NCBI RefSeq assembly: GCF_023101765.2
Contig: NC_064217.1
Span: 3,162,001 to 3,226,000 of the forward strand
Reading direction: 5' to 3'
Length of the DNA: 64,000 nt
From: Spodoptera frugiperda
Taxonomy: Eukaryota > Arthropoda > Insecta > Lepidoptera > Noctuidae
Positions 57,834 through 64,000 of the stretch are shown here, piece after piece. Numbering within the stretch: the stretch's first letter is position 1; each line of letters opens with the position of its first letter. The position numbers and the translations under genes are program-made. Under the pieces are notes generated by a model that ran no database searches, was not told the origin of the DNA, and was given only the letters and a program-made list of their open reading frames with translations.

Positions 57834-60252
57834 TTTTTTTTTTTTTTTTTTTTTTTTTCGACCCCAAGGTGGGAAATCCTCATGGAGCCCCGTCGTCTGG
57901 GGAGGACGAAAGGGACTGTCAGACTCCTACTGACTAAAACCCACCCCGGTGTCCCGTCTCACACGTGGGTACGAGGGAGCGAGAAACGAAATTCTTCCGC
58001 AGCCCCCGAACTCGTGGCGGCCTGCCTTGCCAGGCCCCACCTCAATATGCACAGAGAAGTGAGGTTTTAATCTCCTCCGTGCAACGTCTCGGAGGCGCGC
58101 GTGGACACAACACGCGCCACCACCTCGGGTCCTTTATAACGGGGTGACGGGGACTTCCCCAAGTCCACCGTCCCCGGACCCATTTAGGGGGGTCGAAAGA
58201 GAGCAATTTCTGCTCTCCTTCGACGCCCGGTGCGCCTGCTGCGGGAAGGTACAAAAGTTGTTATTTCCCTATCCCTCTCCGCAGCCTCCTTCCGCGACAT
58301 GACATCTTCGCAGAAGGACACCACTGCATCCCACGACTCTGCACTGCTGACCATTTTCTGGACAACAATCGGCAGTGACAGATCGTCACCGATCTCGGAT
58401 TTGAGGGCACGACGCTGTTCGTCCCAAGCCACACACTCCACGAGTGTGTGCTGCGCTGAATCCTCCTCACAATGGACGCAGTGATGGCACCGAGCGTCTG
58501 GCTCCCTGCCTATACGACACAAAAACTTCCCAAAACATCCATGGCCCGAAAGTACTTGTGTCACATGAAATGACAGGGAACCATGTCTTCTCCCGAGCCA
58601 ATCAACGAGTACTGGCCGGATTGCTTCGATGATGTTGAAGCCAGCGGTAGGGCGTTGAAGCCTTTCCCGCCATTCCGCCACTAAAACCTGACGAAGCTCC
58701 AACCGATGCAAAACTATCTGCCGTTGCATCAGTTGGACACCCTGTTCTCGTTGTTCCACTCGCCACCGGTACAGTGACGCGAGTACTTTCGCCTCAAGGT
58801 CCCAGGGCGGGGATCCGGCCAGCACACAAGCCGCCTCATAAGATATCGTACGAAAACCCCTGATAACTCTGACGGCCATCGCCCTTTGCGGTTTTCGCAA
58901 TACTGCGATACTGCCGGCCGTCAGGTCTGCCGCCCATATAGGGGCGCCATACATGGCCATGGATCGCACGATTCCCACGTAGAGTCGCCTACAGGCGGCG
59001 TTCGGGCCCCCCAAGTTGGGAAGCAATGTTGAAAGCGCGCCGGTTGCAGCCATCAACTTAGGCGCAAGCCGCTGGAAATGAGGACCGAAACTCCAACGAC
59101 TGTCGAGCACCAATCCTAAATACTTCATGGTGGACTCAACAGTTATTTGGGTTCCACCGACCACTATATGTGGTTCCAGCGGCAGTGCACGGCGAGGGCC
59201 ATGGAACGTAATGGCCTCCGATTTATTGAGAGCCACTTCCAAACCAAGGCGCCGGATTCGGCTCACCACTTGAGAAACCGCAGCCGTGGCTAACAACGCT
59301 GCCTCCCTGTAAGAGCTCCCCCGGGCGGTGACCAGAGTGTCGTCTGCGTAACACGTAAGGTCTGCACCCGGCGGGAGCTCCCCTCTTAGCACCCAGTCGT
59401 ACCCAATGTTCCACAGGAGAGGCCCCAATACTGATCCCTGTGGAACACCGCACGACATGGCGCGCTGATGTAAGCCATCAAGTCCCCGATACGTGACACA
59501 CCTGCCATCCAGGTAAGCCCCCACTGTGCGACGAAGGTAGAAAGGCACTCGGTGATATTTGAGGGCCTCCCTAATGCAACTCCATGGCAGGGTGTTGAAT
59601 GCGTTGCTTATATCTAATGAAACTGCTAACACTACCCCGCCACGGGACACTGTTTCCTCCGCTAGGGCTCTTACTCGCTTTATCGCGTCAATGGTGGAGC
59701 GCCCGCAACGAAATCCGAACTGACAATCGTCCAGGTCTGGCCCCTCCGTACATAAGTGGCTGACTAGACGACGTGCGATGATTCGCTCCAAGAGCTTACC
59801 CGCCTCATCTAGTAGCACTATGGGCCGATACGCAGACGGCGATTCTGCAGGGCGCCCCTCCTTCTTGAGTAAAACCAATTTCCCCACCTTCCACAAACTA
59901 GGAAATTGGCCCTGCGCCAGGCACGCAGTGAAGAGTCCTCTTAGATGGGGCTCGAGCTCTTTTAGAGCGAGAACAAGAGCTCGACCGGGTATGCCATCGG
60001 GTCCGGGTGCCGTATTTTTCCCCCGAAGACGGGCTATAGCCACTCTCATCTCTTCTTGTGTAACCTCAGGGACATCGGCACTTTCCCCTTCTGTACATGA
60101 CTCTGCAACAGAGGACGAAACCATTGGCGGTGGAACGTGTTCCGCTCGCTCAGGAAAAAGAGCTGCTACCACATTTTCCAACAGCTGTGGCTGAAGACTC
60201 TCTGTGAGTGGAGGTGCCCAGGGACGTAATCTGCCTCGTACCATGCGGTATG
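57834..60252 (-). mobile_element. R1-clade non-LTR retrotransposon, 5'-truncated, perfect 17-bp TSD
   Basis: The element is 2.4 kb. Its antisense poly(A) is the T-run at 57832-57858. The 17-base duplication GAACCACCTACATACCT flanks it perfectly at 57817-57833 and 60253-60269. The 5' end is cut within ORF2 just before the reverse transcriptase, so the endonuclease and ORF1 are absent. The 3'UTR (58183 down to 57859) contains the conserved GTCAG-loop-CTGAC hairpin shared with the short tails across the window. The perfect duplication and open frame indicate a recent insertion. Confidence 0.93.
58184..60252 (-). CDS. LINE ORF2 fragment: reverse transcriptase plus CCHC-type C-terminus
   Basis: The frame is open for about 690 codons with no stop or frameshift. 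It starts at the truncation point, and the first internal ATG is at 60244-60242. Visible reverse transcriptase motifs in order are APGPDGIP, SAYRPIVLLDEAGKLLE, FGFRCGRSTIDA, VSLDISNAFNTLPW (motif A), GVPQGSVLGPLLWN (motif B), TCYADDTLV (catalytic YADD), LNKSEAITF and YLGLVLDSRW. The C-terminus has a CHHCVHCEEDSAQHTLVEC zinc-knuckle arrangement typical of R1-clade ORF2. The family's protein copies the element RNA at a nicked target. This copy lacks the apurinic-like endonuclease, so it could not transpose on its own. Confidence 0.9.
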
Positions 60253-60549
60253 GAACCACCTACATACCTACCCTATATACAAGTACATATAACTAACATT
60301 ATATAGGTCAACTGTACTTAGTGGTTACTTTATTTATAAATGCGAGATTTGGGAAGGTATGGTATCAACTACTATTTATAAAGCGTCAAAAGGCTTATAG
60401 GCGATACATGAAAAGTATTTTATGTTAGTGGTCATAGTGTGATCACTGTTTTTCGATTTTTTCGGTATCAACATCATCACAATCAGCTTTTTATTGTTTA
60501 CTCCTGAAGTAATATACCTAGACATGAATAAAGCCTTAAAATAAAGTTA

Positions 60550-60655
60550 AAACATCATCAGCCTATAAGTGACCACTGCTGACCAAAGCCTCTTCACACA
60601 CAGAGAAGGTTTGAGTATTCATAACCACGCATGCTCAATGCGGGTTAACGATTTT
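60550..60655 (-). repeat. Lep1-like Helitron tail
   Basis: CATCATCAGCCTATAAGTGA and GACCAAAGCCTCTTCACACA then GCATGCTCAATGCGGGTTAA, the reverse complement of 53360-53465. Confidence 0.55.
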
Positions 60656-60704
60656 TTAAATTAGAAATTATAGGTCCAGGATTCCTCACTATGTATTCCT
60701 TCAC

Positions 60705-60860
60705 TGTTTGTCAGTGGTGTCTTAATAATCTTAGAAAGTACATAGGACTCGGTAAAAGTCATATTGGTACTTGCCGTTGGTAGGTTTCGAACCGGCAGTC
60801 TTATGGATGAGAAGCGGGCGACTTCAACCTCCTTGCCACCTCGATGTGCTTGCCAGTACG
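60705..60860 (-). mobile_element. tRNA-derived SINE, family 3
   Basis: The minus strand has GAAGTCGCCCGCTTCTCATC then CTGCCGGTTCGAAACCTACC (good B box), then ACGGCAAGTACCAATATGAC and CGAGTCCTATGTACTTTC. The SINE body is intact but no A-tail is clear. Confidence 0.7.
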
Positions 60861-60984
60861 TGGTCTCTAATACAGAGCTCCTTTCTATTTGGCGTATTAG
60901 TCGGTGATTCTATCTGGTTCCCTATCGCTAACCGTCAAGTAATCCCTCTGTTGGTTTAAGTTTTTGTACTGACATAGTCACTAA

Positions 60985-61120
60985 CACTAACATTAGAACT
61001 AGAGACGGGATATTTACCATGTTTATCCGTGATCATGGAGCTTGCAACAGTGCCGATATATCGGAAACTCATAAAAATGGATAAACATGGTAAATCCAGT
61101 CTCAAGTTCTAATGTTAGTG
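60985..61120. mobile_element. 136-bp fold-back MITE
   Basis: The arms are 60985-61028 and 61079-61120 (CACTAACATTAGAACTAGAG opposite CTCAAGTTCTAATGTTAGTG), about 90% complementary, with a 50-base loop. A single arm-like relic occurs at 23495-23535 (GGGATATTTACCATGTTT). Confidence 0.8.
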
Positions 61121-61493
61121 CCTCTGTTGGAGTGTCCCATATTCCATAAGAAGACACATATATCTATTTGATGTTTTGTTTCCAAATCCAACTGGCCGGG
61201 AAGACTATCTCTGTTCTCATCACGGTTGGTTTCGGCGACAGTTAACGTGTCCTCCCAGTGCCACGGAAAGGCATCGGCGTGTGAACTTATAGGTCAACCG
61301 TTTGCTGGCATTTAAAATTCGAAAGAGCATCTAAAAATAAAATCGTTGCCGTTTTTTCGAACCCTTTGCGTATTTAATACGAGTCAATACACTCTCGATC
61401 CGATAGTTATAAATGTTATCTCGTTTTTGATGTATCGAATCACGCATTTTGTATTCGATTTTTCCTTAAACCGTTTTTTTTAACGGTGATAAG

Positions 61494-61654
61494 TTTTTTT
61501 TTTTTTTTTGAGGAGGAAAATCATCTAATGACTTCTCCCGCCTTGAGTGAGGCAGGAGGGAGTGTCAGACTCTTACTGACTAAAAACCACCCCGTTTCTT
61601 CTCCTGCTTTGAGCCGGAGCCCCGGTAACCTTTTACGTTGTCCGCAGCTCCGGA
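61494..61654 (-). mobile_element. LINE-tail retroposon with 13-bp TSD
   Basis: The T-run is at 61494-61509. TAACGGTGATAAG (61481-61493) and TAACGTTGATAAG (61655-61667) flank the copy, and the 5' boundary is again at GCAGCTCCGGA. Confidence 0.87.
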
Positions 61655-61667
61655 TAACGTTGATAAG

Positions 61668-63417
61668 TCTGCGTTTGGCCACCAACCCTCTTACTGCCAG
61701 GACGACAAAGCGAAGATGTTGCCGAGGAAGGAGCACGCAGACTTAGAAAGTACTTATTTATGTTGACCTTGACAAGACCTGGGTTGTATTTCTCAGGAAA
61801 AATAGAAGCCGGCAAATTGTTTCATTCCCTGGCTGCATGGATTAGGAACGTAAAACCGTTCAAATAAGGCGTAGTATATAACATTTATTGATGTTTGAAA
61901 TTCTTAGTAATTATGTCTATGTCTGGATTGATGTCTAGCATGTGGCGGTAGGTTATATATGTGATTTATAACGTAGGTGGTAAATAGTGGGTGCTATAAT
62001 TAACTAGCTACTAGTAAAGTGATTTTATGTAATGTTACAAAGAACATTTTATTCATCTTATACAATTTACAGAAAGCTGTTTTGGAATATCAATTCTATT
62101 TCAAAATAGTTTTCCAGCTTCAAAATACCGTTCACCGACGCAAACATTATTTGATAACCTTTAAAAATAAAAGTCCATTTTATTAGGACCACGCATAAAA
62201 AAATATAGTTTGTAGTTTTCTGGGAAATCAGAAATTTTATTACAACAAGAGTAGCATTATTCCATTTTCATCAATTTTTAAATCTATTTAGTAGACGGAA
62301 ATCTTAATCTGCTATGAGTAGGTACACTTATACACCATGTAGTTTCAAAGACATTTTTTTTTAATATGTGGGTATTTTTTATTAATAGGTTATACTTTTC
62401 TAATTCCTTTAATCCTAACTTTCAACTCAACCCACAGGGTGCCATTCAACCGTTGTCTTGTCGCCATTCTTAAAGGTTATTGAGACTCAAAAATTTAAAG
62501 GGTGTCTCTAGACATTTAAGGTCTCAGAACGGACCCACAACATACCTGACTGCTTCAAATATTGCCTACAGAAATAGGACTCCCTAAGGTACATGTAAAA
62601 TTTTCGTAAATTTAAGCATCAAAGGATATAAAGTTAATCAAATATTTTTTTCCTAAAGAACTTTTCTGATTTATTATCGGTTTTAAAATCTAAGTTTTCT
62701 TTGTAATATAATAAAATCGGCCTGCGGTTTCCAGACCATTGTAGACCATAATCTATTCATGTTCCAAATTTCATCACGATCCCTTCAGCGTGATTGCGTA
62801 TATACACATAAAAATATAAACTCACAAACTTACGCATTTGTCATACCTATTATATATCTTACTATTAAGATTAGTAAGATAAAACCACTCTCGTACTTGA
62901 CCAACATCTCTAAATAGATCTTTTTTATCTGTTCTATATGATTAGCAACGACATAAAACGATCGCAAATATGGAAATCCATTTGGCACCACTGGTCAACA
63001 CTAAAAATACGGCAAATGGACATCCCTAGATGTTTCCTAATCGTAAAAATATTCGACGCAACTCACTTGCCCCGTTTTAATCTCGAATAACGTCGAAAGG
63101 ACTCGTCAACCGTCGCGTCGTACTCAAAGATTTATTGTGAAGGCTTTGACATTGAAGCTTAAAAAAACAACAGAAAAAAATATTCTCGCTCGCTACCTCT
63201 TTATCGTATTACAGAAAGTCCACTCCTACGAAATTGTACCGTATCTATACAGCACATAATTATGGTTTAAATTAAGTTTATTCTTAATAGTTGTTAAATC
63301 TAGATTTGAAACTGAAATTTGGCGTCGAAATGTTTCAATCTTGATACTTTGTCTTTTTTCTGTCCTCTCTAAAGGTACTTTGTCCGACCAGAGAGTTAAA
63401 TCTGATACTGCTGACAG
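61668..63417. other. No gene; one dispersed repeat
   Basis: Short frames only. The repeat at 62735-62850 is the single recognised element. Confidence 0.45.
62735..62850 (+). repeat. Dispersed repeat, CAAACATACAC-type, copy 3
   Basis: CCATAATCTATTCATGTTCC, TTTCATCACGATCCCTTCAG and AAACTCACAAACTTACGCAT. Confidence 0.5.
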
Positions 63418-63725
63418 TTTTTTTTTTCATGCAACACCACCGGTAAACGTGCAGACATATCACCTGATAGTAAGCAATCGCAACCGCCCATGGACACTTG
63501 AAACACCAGAGGCGTTACAAGTGCGTTGCCGGCCTTTTGAGGGTTAAGAATTTAAGGGTTGTTGGGGAATCGGGGATTGGGAAGATTGGGAAGGGGGGAA
63601 TTGGGCCTCCGGTAACCTCACTCACACAACGCAAGCGTTGTTTCACGTCGGTTTTCGGTGAGGCGGTGGTTATCACATCGGTCGAGCCGGCCCATTCGTG
63701 CCGAAACATGGCTCTCCCACACTTA
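63418..63725 (-). mobile_element. CR1-type LINE/SINE tail, family 2
   Basis: The T-run is at 63419-63428, then CACCTGATAGTAAGCAATCG, GTTACAAGTGCGTTGCCGGC, ACGCAAGCGTTGTTTCACG and GGCTCTCCCACACTTA. Confidence 0.75.
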
Positions 63726-64000
63726 TATAAAACAGTAGGTAAAACAGAATACGTATTTTTTTTGTAAGTAACGAGAATAACATTAAAAGTTTCTGAAAAA
63801 AGTTTTTAAAATGGCGATCCCAAAGAGGATTGCCTACACCCACGTTTGGATTTAAAAACAATTACTAAAAGGTTTCACATTTTACTACTTCCACACACGT
63901 GGATCAAACACACGTGCTAATATAAATAACTATTACTACCCACGGACTGTAAACCTGCAACAATGTTCTTTAAGTTCTTTTTTGCACGAAACCTGATAAT

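Noticed and set aside
1..64000. CRISPR array, rRNA genes or bacterial-type operons
   Set aside because: No regularly spaced repeats, rRNA blocks or polycistronic layout were seen; the window is a eukaryotic chromosome segment.

Overview
The window is eukaryotic, AT-rich and dominated by mobile elements. It looks like a moth or butterfly (Lepidoptera). The evidence is a dual-domain C-type lectin of the immulectin kind, R1-, CR1/Jockey- and RTE-type LINE pieces, tRNA-derived SINEs and Lep1-like Helitron tails of the sort common in lepidopteran genomes. The order is well supported by this mix; family or species is not.

Only three host loci can be supported. (1) 18312-20403 (+): a two-exon, 594-residue secreted leucine-rich-repeat protein with ten LRRs, a cysteine-rich C-terminal cap, a Thr/Glu-rich stalk and a GPI-type tail, resembling insect connectin. 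(2) 24187-26747 (-): a five-exon, 296-residue dual C-type-lectin-domain protein. Every intron is phase 1, a TATA box lies upstream, and intron 4 carries an R1-clade LINE fragment. The last exon was located by frame and splice-site matching. (3) about 31518-31693 (+): the last exon of a membrane- or GPI-anchored protein with a MAM-like ending. Its poly(A) signal is present and a decayed copy lies 740 bp downstream; the upstream exons were not found.

The rest is intergenic. 1-18 kb holds MITEs, SINEs, LINE tails, an unusual 306/335-bp tandem duplication and a fold-back element. 21-31 kb is the most scrambled part: LINE tails flank the lectin, and at 27.8-29.8 kb an R1-clade LINE inverted repeat is itself interrupted by a CR1/Jockey-type LINE. 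31-64 kb holds CR1-type tails, a deleted Tc1/mariner element at 39.3 kb, hairpin elements, and at 57.8-60.3 kb a young 5'-truncated R1-clade LINE. That LINE has an uninterrupted reverse transcriptase frame and a perfect 17-bp target-site duplication.

The main new theme is a short (about 115-165 bp) retroposon. It equals the 3' tail of the R1-clade LINE, is present in about 15 copies, often has target-site duplications, and repeatedly starts at the same 5' base. No operon, CRISPR array, rRNA gene or convincing tRNA gene was seen.
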